A stretch of DNA of 64,000 nt from JAJDZL01 sp965220665 (GTDB lineage Bacteria > Pseudomonadota > Gammaproteobacteria > Arenicellales > JAJDZL01), in contig CBDCQQ010000004.1 in NCBI GenBank assembly GCA_965220665.1, forward strand, positions 744,001-808,000, written 5' to 3'. This document shows, one piece after another, positions 44,732-54,241 of the stretch; position 1 is the stretch's first letter; every line of letters starts with the position of its first letter. The position numbers and the translations under genes were made by a program. The notes beneath the pieces were generated by a model. The model did not search any database. It saw only the letters and a program-made list of their open reading frames with translations, and had not been told where the DNA came from.

Positions 44732-46092
44732 TCCGCAACCTCTTCGGTATATTGGATTGCAGGCATGCTGATCGAATCGGCAATTTCATCCATTTTCATG
44801 CCCCGCGAGCCCTTGATCAGAACAGTTGTTGTTTCATCTAGCTGTGAGCCAAGATCATTGATTAGCATTTCGCGATCTGAATAGTGCGTTGCGCCACGCC
44901 CGAATGCTTCAGCAGCTGCAGCGCTTAATGTACCCAGTGCATAGAGCCTTCCAATACCGCATTCGCGGGCCAATCGACCCACATCTCGATGCAGTTCTTC
45001 TCCCTTCACCCCGAGTTCAAACATGTCACCAATCACAAGTCGTCGGTCTCCGTTCAATTTGGAAATAAAAGCGAGTGCCGCGGCGACTGAATTCGGGTTG
45101 GCGTTGTACGTGTCATCTATCAGAAAGCCACCCTTCAGGTGCTTTCTAGGCTGTAGTCGTCCCGCCACAGCGCTCATATTTTCAAGACCGGTTTTGATGC
45201 TAGACGGCGCAAAGCCCAGCGCTACAGCTGCTGCGGCGGCGTTAAGCGCGTTAATGACATTGTGCTCCCCAGCCAGCTGCAAATCGACTTGGAATTCACC
45301 CAGTGGAGTTCTCAATTTAATATGTGAACCAAAAGTCAGTGTTGTGCACGTTCCCGATACATCCGCATCAGAGGAAAACCCAAATGAAATGACCTTGCGC
45401 GAACCTGCGGTTTTGCACCATGTCGAATAGTGACTGGTGTCAGCATTCAAAACTGCCACCCCAGAATCGCTGAGCGAAGAGATGATCTTACCCTTTTCAG
45501 TTGCCACTTGATCGACGCTCACTAGAAATTCCAGATGTGCTGCTCCGGCATTAGTGATCACAGCAACATCAGGTTGAGCAATACTGGCAAGCCGCTCAAT
45601 TTCCCCAACTTGGTTCATGCCTATCTCAACTGCGGCAAAACGGTGTGACTCACGAAGCTTCAGCAGCGACAGTGGCAGACCAACCAAATTGTTAAAGTTC
45701 CCCTGCGAAATCAAAGTATTATCACTGGCTCTCAGGATTTTCCCGACCATCTCCTTCACAGTGGTTTTTCCGTTCGAGCCAGTGATGGCCACTAAAGGAA
45801 TGTCAAATCGACTGCGCCAATCAGCGGCGAGTTGCCCAAGCGCGTATTCAGTGTCATCGACGATGATTTGTGGAATTGGCAGATTTAACTCGGTATCTAC
45901 CATCGCCCCTGCAGCTCCCTTTTTCACAGCTTCTTCAACATACTTGTGCCCGTCGAAGCGTTCGCCGCGAAGCGCTACAAATAATTCACCGCTTTCGATC
46001 GTACGCGAATCCGAACTCACTGAATCAATCACTGGATTGTCACCGATGTGACAACCGTCAACGGCTTTGGCGGCTTCCAGTATCGTCAGCAT
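44725..46092 (-). CDS. murF: UDP-MurNAc-tripeptide-D-Ala-D-Ala ligase MurF
   Basis: 455 residues. MurF adds D-Ala-D-Ala to finish the pentapeptide. Seen: SVSSDSRTIESGELFVALRG at the N-terminus, VAITGSNGKTTVKEMVGKIL (ATP loop), AAVEIGMNQVGEIERLA, VITNAGAAHLEFL and IDDTYNANPNSVAAALAFIS in the ligase domain. Overlaps murE by 7 nt. Its substrate D-Ala-D-Ala comes from Ddl, whose gene is not in this window. Confidence 0.96.
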   Translation of the reverse strand: MLTILEAAKAVDGCHIGDNPVIDSVSSDSRTIESGELFVALRGERFDGHKYVEEAVKKGAAGAMVDTELNLPIPQIIVDDTEYALGQLAADWRSRFDIPLVAITGSNGKTTVKEMVGKILRASDNTLISQGNFNNLVGLPLSLLKLRESHRFAAVEIGMNQVGEIERLASIAQPDVAVITNAGAAHLEFLVSVDQVATEKGKIISSLSDSGVAVLNADTSHYSTWCKTAGSRKVISFGFSSDADVSGTCTTLTFGSHIKLRTPLGEFQVDLQLAGEHNVINALNAAAAAVALGFAPSSIKTGLENMSAVAGRLQPRKHLKGGFLIDDTYNANPNSVAAALAFISKLNGDRRLVIGDMFELGVKGEELHRDVGRLARECGIGRLYALGTLSAAAAEAFGRGATHYSDREMLINDLGSQLDETTTVLIKGSRGMKMDEIADSISMPAIQYTEEVAEC

Positions 46093-47573
46093 GCCTGACC
46101 TCTCAGAAGTTCTTCACAAACCAGACGATCACTGAACGCGGTGGACTTCCCAGCACAGATTTGCATCCTCTCGTGCCCTTTTCCAGCAATCAGCACCGAA
46201 TCTTCAGCTTCAGCCTCAGTGATTGCGTGTTCAATTGCCTGCCGGCGATCGTGAATGACCAATGGACGATCTTTCATTTGACTTGCAATGTCGTCTGCAA
46301 TCGATTCGGGATTTTCGTTTCGGGGATTGTCATCAGTAACGATGATTCGGTCTGCGAGGTGCTCCGCTATCGTACCCATGAGTGGCCGTTTTTCCTTGTC
46401 GCGTTCTCCACCGCAGCCGAAAACACACCACAAACTACCGCGGGTAATTTCTCGAACGCTTTTCAGCGCCTGCTGCAAGCCATCCGGTGTGTGGGCGTAA
46501 TCGACATAAACTGAAGGCAAGTGAGATGCCCCGCATATTCTTTCGAGTCTGCCTGGTATGGGTTCGATTGCATGCAGAGATTCTTCAATTTCTTGATTTG
46601 AAATCCCAAATGAATGCAAGACTGCGACGACAGCTGCCAGATTGATGCCGCTGATCCTACCCAACAACTTGCTTCGTACTTCAATTGATTCGCCATGAAT
46701 CCTGACAGAAACAGTCAATCCCCTTTCGTCGGGACTGCAGTTCACCAGTTGGATGTCGGAGCTCTGTTCTCCGTAGGTGACCTCTTGCTCAGCAGATGTT
46801 CGACCCAACAAAGACCGACCAAAGTCATCATCTACATTCAGCACTGCGTGAGATGCATCAGTCTGAGTAAACAACTTCGATTTGGCGGCCCGATAATTCT
46901 CCATGTTTCGGTGATAATCGAGATGATCCTGCGACAGATTGGTGAACACGACTGTGCCAAATCGAACGCCGTCAGTTCGAGACTGATCAAGCGCATGAGA
47001 TGAAACTTCGAGGCAGATGGACTGAGCACCTGCACTAATCAGTTGTGCGAGGTAGCGCTGAAGCGATATCGAGTCTGGTGTCGTAAGCGGTATAGGTGAA
47101 AGGTTCTCGGGAAACCCATACCCCAGAGTTCCAACAATTCCGCAGCAATGCCCGAGCGATTCAAGAGCCTGTGCAGTCATCACAGCGCAGCTCGACTTGC
47201 CATTTGTACCAGTAATTCCGACGATGTCCACTTTTTTGGACGGCTGCCTGAAATACACATCTGCTATCGTACTGATTTTGCTACTTAATCCAGGCACACC
47301 AATCTGCGGTGTGGAGCCAGTCCGCTCAATTTGCCAGCCTTCAGACTCATAGACGACCGCGCTCGCTCCAGCGGTTATTGCACTTTTGATGTGCGAGCGG
47401 CCGTCGTCAATCAGCCCGGGTACTGCGAAAAACAAACTGCCTGGTCGAATATCGCGGCTATCGAGGCTTATTTCTTCGATGAGAGGGTTTCGGGCGGTAT
47501 CAACCTCTGCGATGCCATCAAGCAAGACGCTCAAATACTGACCAGATCTTGAATCGTTTGAGACCGAATTCAT
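46086..47573 (-). CDS. murE: UDP-MurNAc-dipeptide-meso-diaminopimelate ligase MurE
   Basis: 495 residues. MurE adds the third peptide residue. Seen: ISLDSRDIRPGSLFFAVPG, VDIVGITGTNGKSSCAVMT (ATP loop), LEVSSHALDQSRTDGVRFGT, FTNLSQDHLDYHRNMENYRA, VYVDYAHTPDGLQQALKSVR and VTDDNPRNENPESIADDIAS. The DNPR motif marks meso-diaminopimelate rather than lysine as substrate, as expected for a Gram-negative cell. Overlaps ftsI by 4 nt. Confidence 0.97.
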   Translation of the reverse strand: MNSVSNDSRSGQYLSVLLDGIAEVDTARNPLIEEISLDSRDIRPGSLFFAVPGLIDDGRSHIKSAITAGASAVVYESEGWQIERTGSTPQIGVPGLSSKISTIADVYFRQPSKKVDIVGITGTNGKSSCAVMTAQALESLGHCCGIVGTLGYGFPENLSPIPLTTPDSISLQRYLAQLISAGAQSICLEVSSHALDQSRTDGVRFGTVVFTNLSQDHLDYHRNMENYRAAKSKLFTQTDASHAVLNVDDDFGRSLLGRTSAEQEVTYGEQSSDIQLVNCSPDERGLTVSVRIHGESIEVRSKLLGRISGINLAAVVAVLHSFGISNQEIEESLHAIEPIPGRLERICGASHLPSVYVDYAHTPDGLQQALKSVREITRGSLWCVFGCGGERDKEKRPLMGTIAEHLADRIIVTDDNPRNENPESIADDIASQMKDRPLVIHDRRQAIEHAITEAEAEDSVLIAGKGHERMQICAGKSTAFSDRLVCEELLRGQAC

Positions 47574-49282
47574 GCTTCAACCTCAACACTGGGACGATTG
47601 ATACTGGTACGTACATTGTCAAGATCATCCGGCTGGACTTTCAGGATTCGCAGCGCTTCTGCCATGATTTCCCTAAATGCGGGTGCTGCGACTCGACCGC
47701 CAAAGTAATGCCCCGCTCCTGGTTCGTCTACCATGACAATAGCAGCGAGTTTCGGATCCGATACAGGAGCAAAGCCGACAAACATGGAACGATGAAGATC
47801 TTCCTGGTATACCCCGTTGATCAACTTCTGGGTAGTTGAAGTCTTTCCAGCGACGCGGTATGATGGGATTTTCGCTCGACTGGCTGTACCTGTCCGGCTA
47901 ACAACCGTCTCCAGCATATTGGTGACTTCCCTGGCAACGAACTTTGGCATGACCAGAGTCGATTCATCTGACCGATCACCCGCCAGTATGGTTAAGGGGG
48001 TTAGCTTGCCGCCATTCGCCAACATCGCATATGCCCTCACAAGTTGTAGCATTGTGATGGAAAAGCCGTAGCCGTAGGCTAATGTAGCATGTTCGCTAGG
48101 ACGCCATATCGATCTTTGCGGAAACTTACCGCTTGTTTCACCGACGATTCCACTACCGGAAAAATCCCGAAAACCGACGCTGTCAAGAAAATTCACCAGT
48201 TCTGTCGGAGGTATTCGTCTGCCAATCTTGATTGCGCCAATGTTGCTTGATTTTTTGATCACACCACTAACTGTCAATTCGCCATAGTTGCGAAAATCTC
48301 GAATTTGAAAACCCCCAATTTTGATCACGCCAGGCGACGTATCAATGATCGTGTTTGAAAGCACCTTACCGTCCAGCAGCGCTTTGGCGATAACGAACGG
48401 TTTAATGACAGATCCTGGCTCATACTCATGGCGAGCAGCATAGTTGTGGGTCGTGTGTCGAGAACTACTTTCGTTTGGGTTAAAGCTTGGTACTGTACTG
48501 ATCGCCAGAATTTCTCCGGAGTAAACATCTATGATCACCGCACTGGCTGACGTAGCCTTGTGTTCTCTCGCAGTGTTGATCAGTGTTTGGTGAACGATCT
48601 GCTGAATGCGAGAGTCAATGCTGAGCGCAATGTCTTCGCCGTCTCGTACCCGTTGGAGGTCCCCCCCTATTGCTTCTACCACACGCCCTTTTCGGTCCTG
48701 AATGACCTGTCGAATGCCGTGCTGCCCCGTCAGACGATCGTTGTAAGCGAATTCGATTCCTTCCAATCCTTGGTCGTCAATGTCAGTAAATCCAATGAGG
48801 TTGGCAATGGAAGAGCCGAATGGATAGAATCGCCGATACTCCCGCTGTAAAGCAACACCGGGCACAGTCAGGTCCATGACTTGTTTAGCATGATCGACAA
48901 TCAAAGCGCGCTTCAGATACATGAACTGGCGATCTGATTCTGTATTCTCCAAACGTGCGGCGATCGTATTCGGCTCAAGCCCGATCACATTTTCGAGGCG
49001 CGACCATTCATTGGGATGAAGCTTGAGAATGCTTGGTTCAGCCCAAACACTATCTACAGGAGTGCTGACTGCGAGAACGACACCGTTTCTGTCTCTGATG
49101 ATTCCACGATTGGCCGTTACCTGTTCACTTCGTAAAAATCGGGCGTTACCCTCCTTTTGCAACAGATCTGTATCTGCCACCTGTAACTGAACTGCACGCG
49201 CGGCTAGAAGGACAAAGGCAACAGCAATTGAACTGAGAACCACAATATCCCGAGCTGGGGCATAGTATGGACCGGCGTTCAT
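47570..49282 (-). CDS. ftsI: Septal peptidoglycan transpeptidase FtsI (PBP3)
   Basis: 570 residues from the ATG at 49282 (MNAGPYYAP), chosen because GAGGGGAAG precedes it and it overlaps ftsL by 4 nt; a longer frame to 49438 lies inside ftsL. One N-terminal transmembrane helix (IVVLSSIAVAFVLLAARAV), the PBP dimer domain with NRGIIRDRNGVVLAVSTPVD, then the transpeptidase with the SxxK motif EPGSVIKPFV near residue 275 and SSN near 330. The third motif reads AGKTSTTQK instead of the usual KTG, an unusual substitution. FtsI cross-links septal peptidoglycan with FtsW. Confidence 0.95.
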   Translation of the reverse strand: MNAGPYYAPARDIVVLSSIAVAFVLLAARAVQLQVADTDLLQKEGNARFLRSEQVTANRGIIRDRNGVVLAVSTPVDSVWAEPSILKLHPNEWSRLENVIGLEPNTIAARLENTESDRQFMYLKRALIVDHAKQVMDLTVPGVALQREYRRFYPFGSSIANLIGFTDIDDQGLEGIEFAYNDRLTGQHGIRQVIQDRKGRVVEAIGGDLQRVRDGEDIALSIDSRIQQIVHQTLINTAREHKATSASAVIIDVYSGEILAISTVPSFNPNESSSRHTTHNYAARHEYEPGSVIKPFVIAKALLDGKVLSNTIIDTSPGVIKIGGFQIRDFRNYGELTVSGVIKKSSNIGAIKIGRRIPPTELVNFLDSVGFRDFSGSGIVGETSGKFPQRSIWRPSEHATLAYGYGFSITMLQLVRAYAMLANGGKLTPLTILAGDRSDESTLVMPKFVAREVTNMLETVVSRTGTASRAKIPSYRVAGKTSTTQKLINGVYQEDLHRSMFVGFAPVSDPKLAAIVMVDEPGAGHYFGGRVAAPAFREIMAEALRILKVQPDDLDNVRTSINRPSVEVEA

Positions 49283-49578
49283 TGCTTCCCCTCTACCGAT
49301 AGCCAGTCGGTTTTCTGCTTTTGCAGCAGCAACACAATTTCCTTTTCTGGAGCATGCATTTTTCCTTCCCTTTCGGTCCAGGTTTTCAGGTTCTCGCGAC
49401 GCGACACTACGGAATGCTGCGCCAGCAATTCTCTCCACTCTATGTTGAGATCATCCCGAAGGGAATAGCGATCATACAGCTGTGGCGTCAATATTCGGTT
49501 TTCCTGACGAATCCAGATCAAACTCAAAGCCGACACCAGGCAAAATGCAAGTAAAAATATAGAAGTGGCGCTACGCAT
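49279..49578 (-). CDS. ftsL: Cell division protein FtsL
   Basis: 99 residues from the ATG at 49578. One transmembrane helix right at the start (ATSIFLLAFCLVSALSLIWI), then a coiled-coil periplasmic part (LRDDLNIEWRELLAQHSVVS). Small size, topology and place between rsmH and ftsI are those of FtsL, which forms the FtsQLB complex. A longer frame to 49677 would lie inside rsmH. The gene overlaps rsmH by 8 nt and ftsI by 4 nt. Confidence 0.9.
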   Translation of the reverse strand: MRSATSIFLLAFCLVSALSLIWIRQENRILTPQLYDRYSLRDDLNIEWRELLAQHSVVSRRENLKTWTEREGKMHAPEKEIVLLLQKQKTDWLSVEGKQ

Positions 49579-50530
49579 GACCAACTCCAGTGCGTTCCGC
49601 CACCCGCATGACCGCACTTCGAGCGCGGCGATTACGATCAATTTCGCTCTCATCAGGCCGCTGCGGTTTTCCGACAATTTTCAGCGTTGGACGAAAATCT
49701 GAATGTCGATATGGAATCTCCTGTGGTCCCGGTGCACCGATAGATGCATCTCGTAAAAATTTTTTCACCAGTCGATCCTCGACCGAATGGAACGTGATGA
49801 CGACCAGTCTTCCGCCACTTTTCAACAGGCTGACGCATTGAGGTAAAAATGCGGCCAACTCTTCAAGTTCGCGATTGACATGCATACGTATGGCAAGAAA
49901 GGTACGCGTTGCCGGATGTTTGTCTTTCTCTTTCTTCGGTACACAATCGGATATCAGCCGTGCCAACTCTCCCGTTGACTGAATTGAAGAGACTGCTCGT
50001 TGTTCAACGATTCGATGGGCAATTCTTCGAGCGAATCTTTCACCTCCCAGTTTGCTGAGTGTCTCACTCAGTTGCCGTTCGGTGACCGTTTCCAGCCAAC
50101 TGGACGCGGAGACAGATTCACTTGTATTCATTCGCATGTCCAGCGGACCATCTCTCATGAAGCTAAATCCACGACCAGGCTTATCGAGTTGCGGAGATGA
50201 CACGCCAAGGTCTGCTATTACGCCAGACAGTTGAATTTCAGGCTGCCGCAAGCGAAGTTCTTCACCAATTCTTGAAAATCGTGCATGAATGGACTCAAAC
50301 CTTGGATCATCGCCGTGTTTACGACGAGCAACTGCAATGGCAGCCGTATCACAGTCAAATGCGTACAGTTTGCCAGCTGAACTTAAACGGTCTAATATTC
50401 CGAGGGAGTGGCCGCCGCGACCGTAGGTGCTGTCTACATAGGTACCCGACGGATCAATCGAGAGTGCGTCGATCGCGGCATCGCACATCACAGCGTCATG
50501 CGTGTCAGAACTGTCCGGTAAGAGATTCAA
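49571..50530 (-). CDS. rsmH: 16S rRNA (cytosine-1402-N4)-methyltransferase RsmH
   Basis: 319 residues. RsmH methylates C1402 of 16S rRNA in the ribosomal P site. Seen: YVDSTYGRGGHSLGILDRLS (SAM-binding loop), GVIADLGVSSPQLDKPGRGF, DGPLDMRMNTS, RIAHRIVEQRAVSSIQSTGE and VVITFHSVEDRLVKKFLRD. Second gene of the dcw cluster as usual, 20 nt after mraZ. Confidence 0.97.
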   Translation of the reverse strand: MNLLPDSSDTHDAVMCDAAIDALSIDPSGTYVDSTYGRGGHSLGILDRLSSAGKLYAFDCDTAAIAVARRKHGDDPRFESIHARFSRIGEELRLRQPEIQLSGVIADLGVSSPQLDKPGRGFSFMRDGPLDMRMNTSESVSASSWLETVTERQLSETLSKLGGERFARRIAHRIVEQRAVSSIQSTGELARLISDCVPKKEKDKHPATRTFLAIRMHVNRELEELAAFLPQCVSLLKSGGRLVVITFHSVEDRLVKKFLRDASIGAPGPQEIPYRHSDFRPTLKIVGKPQRPDESEIDRNRRARSAVMRVAERTGVGHA

Positions 50531-50550
50531 GACCCAAACTCCGATACAAG

Positions 50551-51021
50551 CTAAAAGTCAAACGTCTTAAGGACTTTGTCGTAGGCATCTGTATCAGAAT
50601 CTTTCACAGCCTGATGGTGATCGTGCCAACGCTCTAAATCCCAAAGTTCGACGCGGGTACCCATTCCGATGAGAACTGCCTCGCCGTGAATGGAATTGAA
50701 AGTTCGAAGCTGTCTCGGAATCAGAATGCGACCGGACTTCGGTAAAACACAGTCCTGCCCAGTACCAACTATTGTTCGCATGATGTCTTGGTAGTGAACA
50801 CTGGAGTTTCGTTTACGGAAAAGTTGATCCCGAATGCGCTTAAATTCGTGATTCGGATATATTGACACGCAGTTGGCGCGAAAGGCCTGACTCATCACGA
50901 GAGTACCTTTGCAATCCGCATTGAATTCTTCGCGTAACTTGACGGGGATCATGATGCGACCCTTGTCGTCTACTGTTACGTCGTAGGAGCCAAAGTATAA
51001 AATTTTTTCTCTGTTTTCCAC
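50551..51021 (-). CDS. mraZ: Transcriptional regulator MraZ
   Basis: 156 residues, starting at a GTG (51021). Two AbrB/SpoVT-like swapped-hairpin repeats: SYDVTVDDKGRIMIPVKLRE at residues 12-31 and GQDCVLPKSGRILIPRQLRT near 95. MraZ is the first gene of dcw clusters and represses its own promoter in E. coli. A good promoter lies just upstream. The usual MraZ start (MFRG) is replaced by MENREKILYFG. Confidence 0.94.
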   Translation of the reverse strand: MENREKILYFGSYDVTVDDKGRIMIPVKLREEFNADCKGTLVMSQAFRANCVSIYPNHEFKRIRDQLFRKRNSSVHYQDIMRTIVGTGQDCVLPKSGRILIPRQLRTFNSIHGEAVLIGMGTRVELWDLERWHDHHQAVKDSDTDAYDKVLKTFDF

Positions 51022-51416
51022 GAATTGTCACTTTTTTCCATAATTTACCCCTATTTTTAACAAAAACTAAATCATTGTCAACCCCTAAATCAATAAAAAA
51101 ATGCAAAAATTTGGCTAATTTCGAGAATTTTCTAAATTTTTTCGCCAAATTTTTTCTTACCTGACAGATTGAACAACTCCAGAAGACGAGCGCAGAGTAG
51201 TCAATTCCACCCAAATCAAGCAGTTCTCTCGCTTCCTAAACATTTGAATTTTTGGCAACCAATTCCGTTGCCCGGATAGAAAATTGATGGCCTGAATCAG
51301 CAGGAATAGAATAAATTCGGTGGATTGCAGTCTGAGTGATTTTGCGATACACTTAACAAAGCCATGTTCGAGAATGATTTTCAGATCAATGGCATTCACT
51401 TGAAACAAGCAGGACG
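51022..51416 (-). promoter_or_regulatory. mraZ promoter region (start of dcw transcript)
   Basis: On the minus strand TTGACA (complement of 51076-51081), a 17-base spacer and AAAAAT (complement of 51053-51058) form a sigma-70-like promoter about 35 bases before the mraZ GTG. TAGGGGT occurs twice around it, 34 bases apart, and may be regulator sites. The rest of this AT-rich stretch, between mraZ and the divergent FAH gene, shows no gene. Confidence 0.55.
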
Positions 51417-52271
51417 ATGAAAATTTGTCGATTTAATCAAAACCGCCTAGGGGTCGTCGAAGGACGTAATGTTCAGGATGTAACCGATGCAGTTGCGAGC
51501 GTCCCGGTTCCCGCGTGGCCACAGCCACCAGGCGACCTGATGATTGGTAACCTGAAAACCCTACTACCTGCCATTCACCGAGTGAGAAGGCAATCGGCAA
51601 CACACTCTTTACGGGACCTGCATCTTAATAGCCCGATCGCACGGCCTTCGAAAATAATTGGCGCACCATTGAATTACAAAGCGCACCAAGATGAAGTCAA
51701 CAGCGACCCGTATCTAAGTGAGGCCGGTCAGGTGGCAAGCGTAGAGACATACGGTCTTTTTCTCAAAGCTCCGATTCCGGTCGGCCCGGATGATGGAGTG
51801 AAGCTGAAGTTTCAGAATCGCCGAACTGACCACGAAGTTGAACTAGCCATCATCATTGGACGAAATTGTCACAACGTCGACGAGTCAGAAGCAATGGACT
51901 ATGTTGCCGGATATACCATTGGCCTCGATATGACCATTCGCGGTAAAGAAGACCGCAGCCTGAGAAAGGCTCTCGATAGCCATTCAGTTCTGGGACCGTG
52001 GCTGGTTACCAAGAATGAAATTGAAGATCCGGATAATCTTGATATCTACCTAGCGGTGAATGGGAGTACCAAGCAACATGCTAATACCAACCAAATGATC
52101 TTCTCAACGAGCAAACTCATTTCTTACGCGTCGAACTATTACACACTCTATCCAGGCGATGTCATCATGTGTGGCACACCAGCTGGCGTTGGTCCGGTTA
52201 GTGTTGGCGACATGCTGGAATGTAGCATTGAAAGAATCGGTAGCATGCAGGTGGCGATTAAAGCTGCATAA
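51417..52271 (+). CDS. Fumarylacetoacetate hydrolase (FAH) family protein
   Basis: 284 residues. The FAH fold cleaves or decarboxylates acyl-pyruvate-type metabolites with a bound metal. Seen: IIGAPLNYKAHQDEV (active-site start), LFLKAPIPVGPDDG, TDHEVELAIIIGR (metal-binding Glu pair), AGYTIGLDMTIRGKEDRSLR (metal-binding Asp), KALDSHSVLGPWLVTKNEI and YPGDVIMCGTPAGVGPVSVG. The insertion NYKAHQDE resembles those of 2,4-diketo-acid or homoprotocatechuate pathway members, but substrate cannot be fixed. It is divergent from mraZ and convergent with an enoyl-CoA hydratase. Confidence 0.88.
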   Translation: MKICRFNQNRLGVVEGRNVQDVTDAVASVPVPAWPQPPGDLMIGNLKTLLPAIHRVRRQSATHSLRDLHLNSPIARPSKIIGAPLNYKAHQDEVNSDPYLSEAGQVASVETYGLFLKAPIPVGPDDGVKLKFQNRRTDHEVELAIIIGRNCHNVDESEAMDYVAGYTIGLDMTIRGKEDRSLRKALDSHSVLGPWLVTKNEIEDPDNLDIYLAVNGSTKQHANTNQMIFSTSKLISYASNYYTLYPGDVIMCGTPAGVGPVSVGDMLECSIERIGSMQVAIKAA

Positions 52272-52285
52272 ACACTACCGCTATG

Positions 52286-52308
52286 CTGGCAGCCCTGTTC
52301 GCTGCCAG
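52286..52308. terminator. Hairpin between convergent genes
   Basis: CTGGCAGC and GCTGCCAG form a perfect 8-bp stem with a seven-base loop in the 61 bases between the FAH gene and the enoyl-CoA hydratase gene. There is no clear T-tract, so it is only terminator-like. Confidence 0.4.
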
Positions 52309-52332
52309 TCAGCACTCAACCACTGAAGCGGT

Positions 52333-53109
52333 TCACCGATTTTTCCAGTTTGCCTTTCGTTTTTCCACAAACGCAGCCATACCCTCTTTTTGATCTTCAG
52401 TCGCAAACAGGGCATGAAAGGCCCGACGTTCGAACAATACGCCTTCCGTCAGAGTTGATTCATAAGCTCGATCAACAACTTCGGTAACCATGGACGCAGC
52501 GATCTGCGATTTCTCCGCGATTTCCCGAGCGATCTCGACCGCTTTGTCAACCAGTTCGTCAGCCGGATAAATTCGACTGACGAGTCCGGAGCGTTCCGCT
52601 TCCTCAGCACCCATCATGCGTCCGGTCAAACACATATCCATTGCTTTGGATTTACCAACCACCCGCGTCAGTCGCTGAGAGCCACCAGCACCTGGTATGA
52701 TTCCGAGATTGATTTCAGGTTGACCAAATTTTGCATTGTCACCGGCAACAATAAAATCGCACATCATTGCGAGTTCACAGCCCCCACCTAATGCAAACCC
52801 GGCAACTGCTGCAATGACAGGTTTACGACAAACAGTTACACGTTCCCAGTTACTGGTGATGAAGTTGCCCATAAATGCGTCGGCAAACGTGTTGTCCTTC
52901 ATCTGACTGATGTCGGCGCCAGCTGCGAACGACTTCTCGTTTCCAGTAATAACGATGGCTCCGATGGAACCGTCAGACTCAAATGAATCAATCGCTGCAC
53001 CGAGTTCATCCATGACACCAGAAGATAACGCATTCAACACCTTTGGGCGATTTATCTGAATTAATCCAACATTCTGTCTGGTTTCCGCAATAATGTATTC
53101 GTAAGTCAT
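52333..53109 (-). CDS. Enoyl-CoA hydratase
   Basis: 258 residues from the ATG at 53109, which has TTAGGAG in front; longer in-frame starts lack one. Crotonase fold: FAAGADISQMKDNTFAD (oxyanion hole), VAGFALGGGCELAMMCDFIV with the first catalytic Glu, and FGQPEINLGIIPGAGGSQRL with the second. Both glutamates are present, so true hydratase activity (beta-oxidation or amino acid breakdown) is likely. The C-terminus (FVEKRKANWKNR) is typical. Closest in look to short-chain hydratases of the FadB-independent/PaaF type. Confidence 0.92.
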   Translation of the reverse strand: MTYEYIIAETRQNVGLIQINRPKVLNALSSGVMDELGAAIDSFESDGSIGAIVITGNEKSFAAGADISQMKDNTFADAFMGNFITSNWERVTVCRKPVIAAVAGFALGGGCELAMMCDFIVAGDNAKFGQPEINLGIIPGAGGSQRLTRVVGKSKAMDMCLTGRMMGAEEAERSGLVSRIYPADELVDKAVEIAREIAEKSQIAASMVTEVVDRAYESTLTEGVLFERRAFHALFATEDQKEGMAAFVEKRKANWKNR

Positions 53110-53458
53110 GCAAATTACTCCTAATGTCGTGAGGCTTCGAGAAACAAGGCAACCTTCAATTGTGGTCAATTCCACATCAGGTTGTTCAGTTTGATAGCAA
53201 GCGCTAGATTGAGTATTTTATTGAAAACGAACTTGGTAAACGACCGCTAACTCAAAGTGAGTTCTAGTGTGATTTAGGGATTTATACTTAACAACGCAAC
53301 GCTAAAATCAAGCGTTCTGTCAAGTTCTTTTGACGTTTCACCGGACGAATTTTTAGTGCAGTCAACTTCCTGACCTGAATCAAATTACCGCCGTAACTGG
53401 ACTTTTCCTCTCGTTTCGTAAATTTTGGGGCCAACTGAGTTGTCCGTACGAAAGAGAA
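53110..53458. other. Intergenic region upstream of the enoyl-CoA hydratase
   Basis: About 350 bases before the transposon remnant. Should hold the hydratase promoter. No RNA gene, repeat or clear regulatory site seen. Confidence 0.35.
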
Positions 53459-53692
53459 ATGGATCTGTCAGAGCTGGTCATTGTACCGACCGCACAAGAC
53501 GAAGAGGCACGGTTCAATGCGCTGATGGACGCGCATCACTATCTGAGTGCGCCGCCCAGGATCGGTCGAAGTGCGTTCTATGCCGCGGTATTGCAGGGCC
53601 GGTGGATGGTGCCGTCGTCATTTTGCGCGTTGGTGCTGAAGAGCCGCTCAGTACCCGGCAACCGGACTGACCGGCGTCGGACCACATCCTGA
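53459..53692 (+). pseudogene. DruA-like DUF4338 protein fragment
   Basis: Begins MDLSELVIVPTAQDEEARFN, then ALMDAHHYLSAPPRIGRSAF and GRWMVPSSFCALVLKSR. This is the N-terminal half of DUF4338 proteins, the domain of DruA in Druantia defence systems and of many transposon-borne proteins. After LKSR the frame drifts to unrelated residues and stops; a normal member is several times longer. A transposon remnant rather than a defence gene is more likely because ISAs1-like sequence follows at once. Confidence 0.7.
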
Positions 53693-53890
53693 ACTGCCGC
53701 GTCACGTGGGATGAGGATGCGAGCCGCATCCGCACCGGTTACGGTTTGGAGAACTTCTCAACGCTGCGCCGCCTGGCGATTGCGGTGATTGTTGCCAGAT
53801 ACCGGGACGAGGTGGCACCGACTTTACGCGAGCTGAGCCGCCGCTCCCGGCTGCTGCTGGAATATCTGGGTCTGACCCGAAACACCCGGC
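53690..53890 (+). pseudogene. ISAs1-like transposase C-terminal fragment
   Basis: Reads NCRVTWDEDASRIRTGYGLE, then NFSTLRRLAIAVIVARYRDE and LSRRSRLLLEYLGLTRNT. It resembles the end of ISAs1/H-repeat transposases (DVTFxEDxxRIR...NxxTLRRLALN). The N-terminal two thirds with the catalytic residues are missing, and it is fused to the DUF4338 fragment by deletion. Confidence 0.65.
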
Positions 53891-53988
53891 GGTCGTTGCC
53901 CTGCAGTGATCGGTGGTGTCCGCAGGCGTCTGCGGCTACCTCGGCATCTTTCCAGAGCACCTCAGCGGTATCATCATCAGCCCGGGCG

Positions 53989-54183
53989 AGCAGGAAAACT
54001 GCGCCCTGATGGTGCCGACAGGCCGAAACTCTGCGCCTTTCTGCGCCTGAATCCGAGCTGACTGGATGAAATGACGTCAGACTGGCAGAAACCTGCTCAG
54101 ATTCGCTCCGATTCTCAGACGCATTCACCGACATACGCCGTCAATTGCATTCAAACGCTGTGACAAAAAATTAGCCTTGGCGT
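53989..54183. repeat. 195-bp direct repeat, left copy
   Basis: Starts AGCAGGAAAACTGC, contains CCGACAGGCCGAAACTC and AATCCGAGCTGA, and ends GTGACAAAAAATTA and CCTTGG. A diverged copy in the same orientation lies at 57866-58060. Between them lies the restriction-modification pair. Probably the non-coding end of a DUF4338/ISAs1-type transposon. Confidence 0.8.
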
Positions 54184-54241
54184 CAAACGCAACAAAGAAA
54201 TGTTGCACTGATATGATTGGAGTGAGCGGCCATTCATTAAA

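Noticed and set aside
53459..53692. Druantia anti-phage system
   Set aside because: Only the start of a DUF4338 (DruA-like) protein is present, it is broken, and no DruE helicase or other Druantia gene is near.
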